Part shown: piece after piece, positions 1-8,923 of the stretch | Layout: each line of letters opens with the position of its first letter | How positions within the stretch are numbered: position 1 is the first letter of the stretch | Source: Holophagales bacterium | Lineage (GTDB): Bacteria > Acidobacteriota > Thermoanaerobaculia > Multivoradales > Multivoraceae | Direction: 5' to 3' | NCBI GenBank assembly: GCA_009837885.1 | Contig: VXSP01000016.1 | Location: 18,032 to 82,031 of the forward strand | DNA length: 64,000 nt | Position numbers and translations under genes: made by a program | Notes under the pieces: model-generated | What the model was told of the DNA's origin: nothing | The model's database searches: none | The model's input: only the letters and a program-made list of their open reading frames with translations

Positions 1-843
1 CTCAACGGTCACGCCATTCGTCTCGACCAGCGGCGGCGCTTCGTCTTCCGGGATCGGGCAGGTGCTGCGCGGCTCGGCGTCGATCAGCTTGCGCGTGTAG
101 GGATGCGCCGGCCGCGCGAAGACCTCGGCCGTCTCGCCTTCCTCGACGACGTGCCCCTGCTCCATGACGTAGACGCGGTCGGCCATCGCGCGGACGATCC
201 CGAGATCGTGGGTGATCAGTAGCAGCGCCATGCCGAGCCGCTCCTGCAGCTCCTTGATCAGCGCGAGGATTTGGGCCTGGACGGTGACGTCGAGCGCGGT
301 CGTCGGCTCGTCGGCGATCAGCAGGTCCGGCTCGTTGGCGATCGCCATCGCGATCATCACCCGCTGGCGCTGGCCGCCGGAGAGCTGGTGCGGGTAGGAG
401 TCGAGCCGCTCGCGCGCCTCCTGGAGGCCCACGAGTTCGAGCAGTTCCACGGTCCGCTCCCGGGCGGCGGATCCGCTCAGGCCGCCATGCAGCGCCAGCA
501 CCTCCTCGACCTGCTTCCTGATCGTGTGGAGCGGATTCAGCGAGGTCATCGGCTCCTGGAAGACCATCGAGATCCGGCTGCCGCGGATGTCGCGCATCTC
601 GTGCTCGCCCGCGCCGACGACCTCGTTTCCCTCGATGCGGATCGAGCCGCTCGGGTGCGACGCCCGCGGGTACGACAGCAACTGGAGGATCGAGAGCGCG
701 GTGACCGACTTGCCCGAGCCGGACTCACCGACCAGGGCGACGGACTCGCCGCGGTCGAGCCGCAGGTCCAGCCCGTGGACCACCCGAACGCCGTCGAAGG
801 CGACGGCGAGGTCGGCGATCTCGAGAAACGGAGGTGCCGTCAC
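1..843 (-). CDS. yejF: Peptide ABC importer ATP-binding protein YejF (partial, 3' end outside window)
   Basis: Energising subunit of a YejABEF-type oligopeptide/microcin C importer. The first 281 residues are visible, covering the first of the two ATPase domains usual for YejF. Walker A GESGSGKS is at about residues 39-46, followed by a Q-loop ([12 protein letters not shown]), the ABC signature LSGGQRQR and Walker [13 protein letters not shown]. The start is GTG at 843, whose GTGA overlaps the yejE stop codon, so translation is probably coupled. It is the last gene of yejA-yejB-yejE-yejF. The second ATPase domain lies beyond position 1. Confidence 0.93.
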   Translation of the reverse strand, partial: MTAPPFLEIADLAVAFDGVRVVHGLDLRLDRGESVALVGESGSGKSVTALSILQLLSYPRASHPSGSIRIEGNEVVGAGEHEMRDIRGSRISMVFQEPMTSLNPLHTIRKQVEEVLALHGGLSGSAARERTVELLELVGLQEARERLDSYPHQLSGGQRQRVMIAMAIANEPDLLIADEPTTALDVTVQAQILALIKELQERLGMALLLITHDLGIVRAMADRVYVMEQGHVVEEGETAEVFARPAHPYTRKLIDAEPRSTCPIPEDEAPPLVETNGVTVE

Positions 844-1958
844 GACTGCATCCCCGTGCGGCGCGGGTCGAAGGCGTCGCGCAGCGCTTCGCCGATGAAG
901 ATGACCAGCGTCAGCAGCGTCGCCAGCGTGAAGAAGGACATGACGCCCAGCCACGGGGCGTGCAGGTTGGCGCGGCCCTGGGCGAGCAGCCGGCCGAGCG
1001 AAGGCGCGTCGGCGGGCAGGCCGAAGCCGAGGAAGTCGAGCGACGTGAGCAGCGTGATCGAGCCGGTCAGGATGAAGGGCAGGAAGGTGAAGGTCGCGAC
1101 CATCGCGTTGGGCAGGACATGCCGTCGGACGATCCGCCGGTCCCCGGCTCCCAGGGCCCGCGCGGCCGTCACGTACTGGAAGTTGCGTGCCCGGAGCACC
1201 TCGGCGCGGACGACGCCCACCAGCGCCATCCAACTGAACGCGACCAGGATCCCGAGCAGCCAGAAGACGTTCGACTCGACGATGCTGGAGAGGATGATCA
1301 GCACGAAGAGGATCGGCAGCCCGGCCCAGATCTCGATCAGTCGCTGGCCGAACAGATCGACTTTGCCCCCCAGGTAGCCCTGGACGGCTCCCGCGAGCAC
1401 GCCGATGATCGAGCTCAGGGCCGTCAGCACCAGGCCAAACAGGAAGGACAGCCGGATGCCGTAGATGAGCCCCGCGAGCACGTCCTTGCCGACATCGTCG
1501 GTGCCCAGCCAGTGCCGGGCCGACGGCGGGTAGGGCGCCGGCCCCGGAAGCTCGTAGTCGATCGTGTCGTGCGCGTAGGGGATCGGCGGCCAGATCATCC
1601 ATCCCCCGCTGTCACGCACAAGGTCCTTGACGAACGCTTCCCGATAGTCGGCCTCCGTCTCGAACACGCCGCCGAACTCGGTCTCCGCGTACGCAGCGAA
1701 GATCGGCAGGTAGAAGCGGCCCTCGTGGCGAACGACGAGGGGCTTGTCGTTGGCCAGGAACTCGGCGAAGAGCGTGGCGCCGAAGATGACGAGGAAGATC
1801 CGCAGCGACCAGTAGCCCCGCCGGTTGGCCTTGAAGGCGGCCCATCTCCTGCGCCCCAGGCTCGGAAGCGCCGCCGACACTGGGTGCGCCGGCGTCCCCG
1901 CCGGCATCCGGCGCGAAGCGCCGGCTTCCGGAAGTTCCGCCGCTTCCGAACTACTCAT
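840..1958 (-). CDS. yejE: Peptide ABC importer permease YejE
   Basis: Inner-membrane permease of the Yej importer, 372 aa. From about residue 35 it follows the YejE family closely: RRGYWSLRIFLVIFG membrane segment, ANDKPL motif, a periplasmic loop, WLGTDDVGKDV, then the permease core with the EAA-type loop around RALGAGDRRIVRRHVLPNAM and the end DAFDP. The ATG overlaps the yejB stop (ATGA). Residues about 8-27 (EAGASRRMPAGTPAHPV region) have no counterpart in the family and are the translation of a dispersed repeat at 1878-1931. An internal ATG at about residue 18 lies in the repeat and could be an alternative start. Confidence 0.93.
   Translation of the reverse strand: MSSSEAAELPEAGASRRMPAGTPAHPVSAALPSLGRRRWAAFKANRRGYWSLRIFLVIFGATLFAEFLANDKPLVVRHEGRFYLPIFAAYAETEFGGVFETEADYREAFVKDLVRDSGGWMIWPPIPYAHDTIDYELPGPAPYPPSARHWLGTDDVGKDVLAGLIYGIRLSFLFGLVLTALSSIIGVLAGAVQGYLGGKVDLFGQRLIEIWAGLPILFVLIILSSIVESNVFWLLGILVAFSWMALVGVVRAEVLRARNFQYVTAARALGAGDRRIVRRHVLPNAMVATFTFLPFILTGSITLLTSLDFLGFGLPADAPSLGRLLAQGRANLHAPWLGVMSFFTLATLLTLVIFIGEALRDAFDPRRTGMQS
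1878..1931 (+). repeat. Dispersed GC-rich hairpin repeat, copy 1 (inside yejE)
   Basis: Begins CACTGGGTGCGCCGGCGTCC, continues with the hairpin arm CGCCGGC and ends with a GGCGCGAAGCGCC-type stem and CCGG. It is nearly identical to the copies at 31457-31510 and 26612-26664. Here it is read antisense as part of the YejE N-terminus. Confidence 0.9.
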
Positions 1959-3031
1959 ACGTCCCGGGTCTCGAAGTCGATCCGCGGATCGGTCAGCGTG
2001 TAGGTGATGTCGGTCAGGAGCTGCAGCACCAGCGCCAGCAGGGTCGAGATGTACAGGGTGCCGAAGATGATCGGGTAGTCCCGAGTGACGATCGCCTCGA
2101 AGCCGAGCAGGCCCAGCCCGTCGAGCGAGAAGATGATCTCGGCCAGCAGCACGCCGGTGAACAGCGCGCCGACCAGAGCCCGCGGGAAGCCGGCGATGAT
2201 GATCAGCATCGCGTTGCGGAACACGTGACCGTAGAGCACGCGGCGCGTCTTCAGGCCCTTGGCCTTGGCGGTCAGCACGTACTGCTTGTTGATCTCGTCG
2301 AGAAACGAGTTCTTGGTCAGCATCGTGAGCGTGGCGAAGCTGCCGGCCACCAGCGCCGTGATCGGCAAGACCAGGTGCCACAGGTAGTCCTTCACCTGGG
2401 CCCAGAGACCCAGGTCGCCGAAGTCGTCGGACACCAGACCGCGCAGCGGGAAGTACTCGATCATTCCGCCGCGCGCGAACAGGACGATCAGCAGGACGGC
2501 GAGGATGAAGGCCGGGATCGCGTAGCCGACCAGGATGACGACGCTGGTCCAGACGTCGAACGGCGAGCCGTCCGCGGTCGCCTTGCGGATGCCGAGCGGT
2601 ATCGACACCGAGTAGACGATGAGCAGGGTCCAGAGGCCCAGCGACATCGACACGGGAAGCCGATCCAGAACGAGGTCGATGACCGGGACGTCCTGGTAGA
2701 AGCTCTCGCCCAGGTCGAAGCGCAGGTAGTCGCGCAGCATGATGCCGAAGCGGACGTGGGCCGGCTTGTCGAAGCCGAACTGCCGCTCGAGTTCTTCGAT
2801 GAGAGCCGGGTCGATGCCGCCGGTGACGGTGAACTCCGTCTCCAGGGTTGCGTCGGCCACGCCGCCGCCGAGAAGCCCGACGCCGGCGTCGAGGCCGGTG
2901 CCCTGGAGCCGGGCGATCGCCTGGTCGACCGGGCCGCCGGGCGCCGCCTGGATGATGACGAAGTTGACCAGCAGGATGCCGACCAGCGTCGGCACCATGA
3001 GGAGGATGCGGCGCAGGACGTAGAGAAGCAC
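1955..3031 (-). CDS. yejB: Peptide ABC importer permease YejB
   Basis: Inner-membrane permease, 358 aa, GTG start at 3031, four bases after the yejA stop. The N-terminus has the binding-protein-dependent permease hallmark (short basic stretch, first helix MVPTLVGILLVNFVIIQ, then APGGP). A long periplasmic insertion (about residues 40-120) precedes the core, as is usual for YejB. The EAA loop is around KAKGLKTRRVLYGHVFRNAM near residue 260. It ends TDPRIDFE, typical of the family. It pairs with YejE to form the channel and is energised by YejF. Confidence 0.94.
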   Translation of the reverse strand: MLLYVLRRILLMVPTLVGILLVNFVIIQAAPGGPVDQAIARLQGTGLDAGVGLLGGGVADATLETEFTVTGGIDPALIEELERQFGFDKPAHVRFGIMLRDYLRFDLGESFYQDVPVIDLVLDRLPVSMSLGLWTLLIVYSVSIPLGIRKATADGSPFDVWTSVVILVGYAIPAFILAVLLIVLFARGGMIEYFPLRGLVSDDFGDLGLWAQVKDYLWHLVLPITALVAGSFATLTMLTKNSFLDEINKQYVLTAKAKGLKTRRVLYGHVFRNAMLIIIAGFPRALVGALFTGVLLAEIIFSLDGLGLLGFEAIVTRDYPIIFGTLYISTLLALVLQLLTDITYTLTDPRIDFETRDV

Positions 3032-3034
3032 TCT

Positions 3035-4915
3035 CTACCGGGTCTCGCCCAGCGCCGCGTCGACGCGGGCGCTCTTCTCCTCGGCGAACCACCAGAGGTG
3101 CGGGAAGCCGGTCCAGTTGAGATGCTCATGCCCCAGGGGCGGATGGCCGAAGCGGTCCCAGTAGAGGAGGTGGCGGCCCTTGGGGGCGCCCTCGGGAATG
3201 ACGTAGAAGCTCCACAGCAGGACCCGGTCGAGCGCGCGGCCGGCGATGTTCATCTCTTCTTCGGTCTCGGCCGCGATCACCTTCTCGATCAGGACGTCGA
3301 CCGCCGGGTTCCTGATCCCCGCGTAGTTCAACAGATTCGGGGGGTCGACGCTCCGGGAGTGCAGGTAGCTGCGCATGCCTCCCGGCGACGGGATGGGGTG
3401 GGTGTAGATCTTCTGCATCGTCATGTCGAAGTCGTACTGGCGCGCACGGTTCGTGAAGATGTTCGACTCCATCCGGCGGACGGTCGCGTCGATGCCGAGG
3501 CGCGTCAGGTTGTCGACGAACGGCACCATCATCCGTTCGTGTTCCCTGAGCATGACCATGATCTCGAACCGGAGCGGCTCTCCCGTCGCCTCGTCGACGC
3601 GCCTCATGTCGCGGAGGACCCAGCCGGCCTCGTCGAGCAGCTCTCCCGCCCGCAGCAGCGCCTCCCGGTTGCGGCCGTAGCCGTCGGTTTCGGGAAGGGC
3701 GAACTCGTGCGTGAAGACGCGGTCGGGGACGTGCTCCCGCAGCGGCTCGAGCAGCGCCAGTTCCGCCGCCGACGGCAGGCCGCGCGACGCCATCTCCGAG
3801 CCCAGGAAGAACGTCGTGTTCCGCCGCAGCGCGCCGTACTGGAGCGCGCGGTTGCCCCAGTCGAAGTTGTAGGCCAGGGTCAGCGCCTCGCGTACGCGGA
3901 TGTCCTGGAACATCGGGCGGCGGGTGTTGAAGACGACCGACCAGTGCATCCCGTAGGTCATCCTCATCCGGTAGGTCTCCTTGTTGAAGAGCCCCATCCC
4001 GACCTCGGGGAAGTCGTAGGCGGTGGCGACCTCACGCTCGTCCTGGTCGCGAAAGTAGTCGACCACGCGGGCCCTGAGGGCCTGGATGCCGGCCTTCATG
4101 TCCCGGAAGTAGAGGACGGAGATGCGGTCGAAGTTGTGGTAGCCGCGCCTGAAGTTGAGGTCCTTCGCCCAGTAGTCCGGAACGCGCTCGAAGACGAGGC
4201 GTCGGCCGGCGTCGACCTCCTTGACGCGATAGGCGCCGTTGCCGAGCGGCCCCTCCAGGCTGGTCGCCGTGAAGTCGCGGTCCCGCCAGTAGTGCTTCGC
4301 CATCGGCAGGAAGGCGGACGCCTCCATCACCGCCCTGCGGCTTCTTCCCTCGGGGCCGAGCAGGAAGCGGAAGGAGCGCTCCCCGAGACGCTCGATGCCC
4401 TCGACGTGCCGCCAGGCCGCCTTGAAGCCGACCGGCCCGTCGACTTTCAGCGTCTCGAACGTCCACACCACGTCGTCGACCGTGACCGGCACACCGTCGT
4501 GCCATCGCGCCTCGGGCCGCAGGGTGTAGGCCACCCAACTGTAGTCCCCGGCGACCTCGACCGTCTCGCAGAGCAGGCAGTAGAGGGTCGACAGCTCGTC
4601 CTCCGACCCCATCATCAGGCGATCGGAGGTGATCACCGTAACCCGCCAGTTGGCCCAGGCCGGCGTCCGCCCCATGTCCGCGTAGGGATGGATGTTGTTG
4701 AACGTCCCCGGCAGCCAGGTCCGGATCTCGCCGCCTTTCGGGGCGTCGGGGTTGACGTAGTCGAAGTGCGGCACGTCGGCGGCGTACTTCGGTTCGCCGA
4801 AGTAGGCGATCGCGTGCGTCGGGCCTTCCTGGGCCGGGAGAGCCGTGGCAGCGCCCAGGCAGCAGGCCGCGCCGATGGCCGCTGCCGCGAGCGCATGCGG
4901 AGAAGCTGTGTTCAC
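3035..4915 (-). CDS. yejA: Extracellular peptide-binding protein YejA
   Basis: Family 5 solute-binding protein, 626 aa, first gene of the yej operon. A Sec signal peptide is visible (Ala-rich core to about residue 28, cleavage near LPAQ-EG). The mature start AIAYFGEPKYAADVPHFDYV with NPDAPKGG and GTFNNIHPY is characteristic of YejA, which delivers oligopeptides or microcin C-like peptides to YejBE. Start is GTG. It is transcribed divergently from the aminotransferase at 5008 across only 92 bp, which must hold both promoters. Confidence 0.94.
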   Translation of the reverse strand: MNTASPHALAAAAIGAACCLGAATALPAQEGPTHAIAYFGEPKYAADVPHFDYVNPDAPKGGEIRTWLPGTFNNIHPYADMGRTPAWANWRVTVITSDRLMMGSEDELSTLYCLLCETVEVAGDYSWVAYTLRPEARWHDGVPVTVDDVVWTFETLKVDGPVGFKAAWRHVEGIERLGERSFRFLLGPEGRSRRAVMEASAFLPMAKHYWRDRDFTATSLEGPLGNGAYRVKEVDAGRRLVFERVPDYWAKDLNFRRGYHNFDRISVLYFRDMKAGIQALRARVVDYFRDQDEREVATAYDFPEVGMGLFNKETYRMRMTYGMHWSVVFNTRRPMFQDIRVREALTLAYNFDWGNRALQYGALRRNTTFFLGSEMASRGLPSAAELALLEPLREHVPDRVFTHEFALPETDGYGRNREALLRAGELLDEAGWVLRDMRRVDEATGEPLRFEIMVMLREHERMMVPFVDNLTRLGIDATVRRMESNIFTNRARQYDFDMTMQKIYTHPIPSPGGMRSYLHSRSVDPPNLLNYAGIRNPAVDVLIEKVIAAETEEEMNIAGRALDRVLLWSFYVIPEGAPKGRHLLYWDRFGHPPLGHEHLNWTGFPHLWWFAEEKSARVDAALGETR

Positions 4916-5007
4916 GGCTCGCCACGATAGCGGAGCCGGGTCTGCAGGCCGGCGGGGCCGCAGTACACTCGTCGCCCCCGTCGAACCTCGGAAGAGAGGG
5001 CTGGAGT

Positions 5008-6375
5008 GTGAACGACGTCTCGAGACCCGTGGCCGCCAAGGCCGCCCCCCGGAGCACAGATCGCTACCTCGGCGAGGACGCGGCCTCGCGGTCGCTCTAC
5101 GAGCGCGCCCTCGACGTCATGCCCGGCGGCAACAGCCGCCACACGCTCGTCATGGACCCGTATCCGATCTACGCGGCCTCCGGGCACGGCTGCATCGTCA
5201 CGGATGTCGAAGGCCAGGAGCGCATCGACTTCGTCAACAACTACACCTCGCTGATCCTCGGGCACTCGCACCCCGCGGTGACGGAAGCGGTCGCCCGGGT
5301 GATCGGGAGCGGGACGGCGTTCTCGCTGCCGACCGAGACCGACATCCGCCTCGCCGAGCTGCTGGTGGAGCGCATCCCCTACATCGACCAGGTCCGGTTC
5401 GCGAACTCCGGCAGCGAGGGCGTGCTGCTGGCGATCCGGGCCGCGCGGGCGGCGACCGGCCGCGGCAAGATCGCGAAGTTCGAGGGCTGCTACCACGGCA
5501 TCTACGACTACGCGCAGGCGAGCGACAGCTCGCGTCCGAAGAACTGGGGCGAGTCGGAACGTCCGGCGACGACGCTCGAAGCCAGCATGGCGAAGAGCCT
5601 CGAGACCGAGGTCGTCACGCTGCCGCTCAACGACATCGAGGTCTGCAACGCCCTGATCGACGAGCACCGGGACGACCTCGCGGCCGTGCTCATGGATCCC
5701 CTCCCGGCCGCGCTCGGCCTGATCCCGCCGAGGGCTGACTTCGTCGCGGCGATCCGGGCGAAGACTCGGGAATGCGGCGCGCTGCTGATCGCGGACGAGG
5801 TGCTCTCCTTCCGCATCGACTACCGCGGCGCCTGCCACCGCTTCGGGATCGAGCCGGACCTCGTCTCGCTCGGCAAGATCATCGGCGGCGGCTTCCCCGT
5901 CGGCGCGGTGGCCGGCAAGGCGGACGTGATGAAGGTCTTCGACCATCGCGACGGCGAACTCGTCCACCACGGCGGCACCTACAACGGCAATCCGGTGACG
6001 ATGGTCGCCGGCTACGAGACGATGAAGCGCCTGACGCCGGAGGTCTTCGCCGAGTTCGACCGGCTCGGCGACCGGGTCCGCGCCGGACTGCAGGAAGTAC
6101 TGCGCCGGCACGGCATCGAGGCGGTCGCGACCGGCCGCGGCTCGCTCTTCGCCGTCGTGCCGGGGAACGAACCCCCGAAGGACTTCCGAGCCGTGTTCAC
6201 CGCCCGCTCCGCGGCGCCGCGGATCCAGAAGATCGCCCGGGAGATGCTGAACCGGGGGATGCTGATGGGCGCCCGCGGTCTCTTCGGCGCGCTCTCGACT
6301 CCGATGGGCGACGCGGAGATCGACCGCTTTCTGGAAGCCGCCGACGGCGCCGCGGCGTACGTGCTGGCTGCCTAG
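5008..6375 (+). CDS. Class III PLP aminotransferase, glutamate-1-semialdehyde aminomutase-like
   Basis: 455 aa, GTG start preceded by a purine-rich GAGAGGG site. Fold-type I PLP enzyme of the HemL/class III family: NSGSEG phosphate-binding loop at 133-138, CYHGIYDY at 161-168, IADEV with Asp263 contacting the pyridine nitrogen, and the Schiff-base Lys290 in SLGKIIGGGFPVGA. GGTYNGNPV near 325 is also canonical. It could be a HemL paralogue or another omega-aminotransferase. No haem synthesis genes are nearby, so the substrate is unknown. The stop overlaps the convergent hydrolase gene by four bases. Confidence 0.85.
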   Translation: MNDVSRPVAAKAAPRSTDRYLGEDAASRSLYERALDVMPGGNSRHTLVMDPYPIYAASGHGCIVTDVEGQERIDFVNNYTSLILGHSHPAVTEAVARVIGSGTAFSLPTETDIRLAELLVERIPYIDQVRFANSGSEGVLLAIRAARAATGRGKIAKFEGCYHGIYDYAQASDSSRPKNWGESERPATTLEASMAKSLETEVVTLPLNDIEVCNALIDEHRDDLAAVLMDPLPAALGLIPPRADFVAAIRAKTRECGALLIADEVLSFRIDYRGACHRFGIEPDLVSLGKIIGGGFPVGAVAGKADVMKVFDHRDGELVHHGGTYNGNPVTMVAGYETMKRLTPEVFAEFDRLGDRVRAGLQEVLRRHGIEAVATGRGSLFAVVPGNEPPKDFRAVFTARSAAPRIQKIAREMLNRGMLMGARGLFGALSTPMGDAEIDRFLEAADGAAAYVLAA

Positions 6376-7589
6376 GGAAGCCGTTCCAGCAAGAGGGCCA
6401 GCAGGGCGTCGCGGACTTCGTTTCGGAAGTCGAGTTCGTTCTGGTTGAACTGGACCGCGACGGCGATGCCGGAGTCCCGGTGGTAGTACATCGTGGAGCG
6501 CCAGCCCGGGAACCAGCCGCCGTGACCGATGAGTTCGCCGTGCGGGCTGTCGGCCCGGTAGACGCCAAGGCCGTAGGTCGCGCCGGCGTCGTCGCCGCGG
6601 TAACCGGAGTTGAGCATCTCCTTGAGGTACGGTCCGTCGATGGCGCGCTCCTCGTAGAGGATCTTCGCCCAGCGGGCCAGGTCGCGGGAGTTGGAGACGT
6701 AGCCGCCGCCGGTCCACTCGGTCTGCGGGCTGAAGGCCATGACGTCGCCCTCGGCGGTCCTGGCCGGAAGTGAGAAGGGGTTGTCCTCGCCGACGTGGCC
6801 CGGGGCGAGATCGGGGAACGTGCGGCCGATCTGCTCCACCGTGCGGGGAAGGTCGTGACGGTCGAGCACGCGGCGCCTGGCCTCGTCGTAGTACGCGCCG
6901 CCGGAGGCGGCCTCCAACATCAGGCCCGCGACGAGGTAGCCTGTGTCGGTGTAGGCGTACCCCTCGCCGGCCGGGAACAGGGGCTCCTTGTCGAGGACGT
7001 ACTGGACCAGTTCCCGCGGCTCGAACCAGGCGTCGGGGTCGCCAGCCGGACCGCGCCGGGACCGGGCCTCGGCGCGCCAGCCTTCGTCGTAGACGTGGTC
7101 GGTGAGCCCGCTCGAGTGGCTGAGCAGGTGGCGGAGGGTCATCGTCTCGTGGTTGGGAAGGCGGGTCCACCACGGTTCGTCGCCGAGCCAGCGCGACGCC
7201 AGGTCGTCGAGGCCGAGCAGGCCCTCGTTCACCATGCTGAGCGCGGTGGTCGCGGCGATCGTCTTGCCGATGCTGCCGGCCGGCATGCGGTTTTCGGGGC
7301 GCATCGGCAGGTCGTTGTCGGGATCGGCGTAACCGGTGGCGGCGACGCCTTCGCCGCCGTCCGGGAGGACGAAGGCGGCGGTGGCGCCGATGAAGCCGAG
7401 TTCGGCGCGGAGGTCGTCGAGACGCTGCTGGAAGAGCTGCTCGGTTGCGGTTGAGGTCACGTCCGGGGAGGGTGGCACGGCGCAGGCGAAGGTCAGGAGG
7501 GTTGCTGCGGCCGGAAAAAGGAGCCGGCCTGACGGCCGGCGGGTGTTCCTGGCCGCCTCCGGCGGCAGCCGACGAGGACGTCGGCGCAC
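6372..7589 (-). CDS. Serine hydrolase, beta-lactamase/class C PBP fold (lipoprotein or secreted)
   Basis: 405 aa from a GTG at 7589, which lies inside the repeat at 7521-7596. No ATG precedes the catalytic domain in a suitable place, so the repeat appears to supply the basic n-region (VRRRPRRLPP...), followed by the hydrophobic stretch LLFPAAATLLTFAC. The Cys could be lipidated, but the lipobox is not canonical. Catalytic motifs: SxxK in AGSIGKT, a YxN-like YTD in YAYTDTGY, and a C-terminal GHGGW in place of KTG. Typical of secreted D-aminopeptidase, esterase or PBP-like enzymes (PF00144); substrate unknown. It lies just downstream of a second PF00144 gene. Confidence 0.83.
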   Translation of the reverse strand: MRRRPRRLPPEAARNTRRPSGRLLFPAAATLLTFACAVPPSPDVTSTATEQLFQQRLDDLRAELGFIGATAAFVLPDGGEGVAATGYADPDNDLPMRPENRMPAGSIGKTIAATTALSMVNEGLLGLDDLASRWLGDEPWWTRLPNHETMTLRHLLSHSSGLTDHVYDEGWRAEARSRRGPAGDPDAWFEPRELVQYVLDKEPLFPAGEGYAYTDTGYLVAGLMLEAASGGAYYDEARRRVLDRHDLPRTVEQIGRTFPDLAPGHVGEDNPFSLPARTAEGDVMAFSPQTEWTGGGYVSNSRDLARWAKILYEERAIDGPYLKEMLNSGYRGDDAGATYGLGVYRADSPHGELIGHGGWFPGWRSTMYYHRDSGIAVAVQFNQNELDFRNEVRDALLALLLERLP

Positions 7590-7596
7590 CCAGTGT
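7521..7596 (-). repeat. Dispersed GC-rich hairpin repeat, copy 2
   Basis: Read on the minus strand: CACTGGGTGCGCC, a hairpin GACG-TCCT-CGTC variant of the core stem, then TGCCGCCGGAGGCGGCCAGG and a terminal GCCGGCCGTCAGGCCGGC stem. It separates two tandem PF00144 genes and contains the probable GTG start of the downstream one. Confidence 0.85.
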
Positions 7597-7605
7597 GTGA
7601 CGTTG

Positions 7606-8844
7606 TTACTCCCAACCGTACGCGGCCCGGATTCTGGTCGGCAGCTCGATGAAGATGACCGGGTTGGCTTCGCTGCTGTTGGCCAGGATGACATAGCCGT
7701 TGCCTCCTTCGAGCGACCCGACGAGGTTCCCGCGGAAGCCCCAGTTGCCACCGGTGTGTCCGAAGAGGCGGTCCGCTTCTCCGGGTGGCGCGGGGCGGTG
7801 CGGGGTGTCGGCGCCGGTGGTGAAGCCGAGAGCGTAGTTGCCCACGCCTCCGGGCGTCACCATCTTGCGAGTGAACTCGGTCGTCAGGATGCGGTTCGAG
7901 CGACCCTCCAGGGAGAGCTGGACCTCGATCAGGAACTTCGTCAGGTCCGTCGGCGTCGTCCACAGGCCCGCGGCGTAGAGCTCCGGGTAGACGTGCCAGT
8001 TCGCGCGTGGCTCCCCACCGTCCTCGTCGGGTTTGGTCGCCGACCCGCTGGCCCGCGCCGCGTTGCCGTGGAGTGCCTCCGGCAGCGGCTGGCAGAAGCA
8101 ACTGCGGTTCATGCCGAGCGGGTCGAGGACGGTCTCTTGCAGGATCTCCCCGAACGGCTTCGTCACGGCGTCGCTCAGCGCGAGCTGCAGGATCGTCGAG
8201 CCGCCGCCCGAGTACTCGTAGCGGGTGCCGGGCTGCCAGCCGACGACGACCGGGTCGGTGTTCGCGGGCGTTTCCTCGTCCTTCCGTCCCAGGACCTCGG
8301 GGACGGTCGGCAGGTCGGCGTGCGGCTTGTAGCCCGGGAATCCAGAAACCGTCGTGCCCGCCGTCATGCTCAGCAGCATCCGCGGCGTCACCGGTGTCTC
8401 GGCGAGTAGCTCCGTGTCGTCCCGGAGCTGCCAGGAGCTGAGGACCGAGTTGATGTCGTCGTCGAGGTCGAAGAGGCCGTCCTGCACCGCGCGGAGCACC
8501 GCCATAGCCGACACCGGTTTGCTGATCGAGGCGGCCTGGAAGAGGGTGTCCGTGTCGGCAGGGGTGCCGGTCGATTCGTCGGCGACGCCGTAAGCCTTGG
8601 CCCAGTGCAGTCGGTAGTGCTGGACGACGGCGACGCTGAGTGCCGGGATGCCGTGCGCCTCCATCAGCTCGACGAGGCTCTTGCCGGGGTCGTCGCTTGA
8701 GCCCGCCTCGCGCGGTGCCTCGATCTTGGCGATCAGCTCGACAGGAGCGTGCGTCGCCGCGCCGGACGGCTGCGCTTGGAGGGGGACGGCGAGAAGGCAC
8801 GCCAGCAGGAGGCCAATGGTCCCGCCAAATGAAGCACCGTTCAC
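7606..8844 (-). CDS. Serine hydrolase, beta-lactamase/class C PBP fold (secreted)
   Basis: 412 aa from GTG at 8844, chosen because it directly precedes a clean signal peptide (GGTIGLLLACLLAVPLQAQ) and lies in frame. SxxK nucleophile in AASISKPVSAMAV, tyrosine motif YEYSGGG, C-terminal HTGGNWGFRG replacing KTG. PF00144 family, 27% or so longer than a minimal beta-lactamase because of insertions such as the MNRSCFCQP loop. It is probably a periplasmic esterase or peptidase rather than a beta-lactamase. A repeat separates it from a second family member downstream; the two differ enough that duplication is not recent. Confidence 0.85.
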   Translation of the reverse strand: MNGASFGGTIGLLLACLLAVPLQAQPSGAATHAPVELIAKIEAPREAGSSDDPGKSLVELMEAHGIPALSVAVVQHYRLHWAKAYGVADESTGTPADTDTLFQAASISKPVSAMAVLRAVQDGLFDLDDDINSVLSSWQLRDDTELLAETPVTPRMLLSMTAGTTVSGFPGYKPHADLPTVPEVLGRKDEETPANTDPVVVGWQPGTRYEYSGGGSTILQLALSDAVTKPFGEILQETVLDPLGMNRSCFCQPLPEALHGNAARASGSATKPDEDGGEPRANWHVYPELYAAGLWTTPTDLTKFLIEVQLSLEGRSNRILTTEFTRKMVTPGGVGNYALGFTTGADTPHRPAPPGEADRLFGHTGGNWGFRGNLVGSLEGGNGYVILANSSEANPVIFIELPTRIRAAYGWE

Positions 8845-8923
8845 CCGCGGCAGGTTAGCGGAACCAAAGCGGCGAAAGGGCCAGAACCCGGCGCTTCGAA
8901 CCGCCGGGTAGCGTCGCCGTCCA

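Noticed and set aside
2225..4930. Very long open reading frame on the plus strand opposite yejA/yejB (901 codons)
   Set aside because: It is antisense to clear yej genes, has the composition of a GC-rich shadow frame (Arg/Asp/Val/Gln rich) and no recognisable domain.
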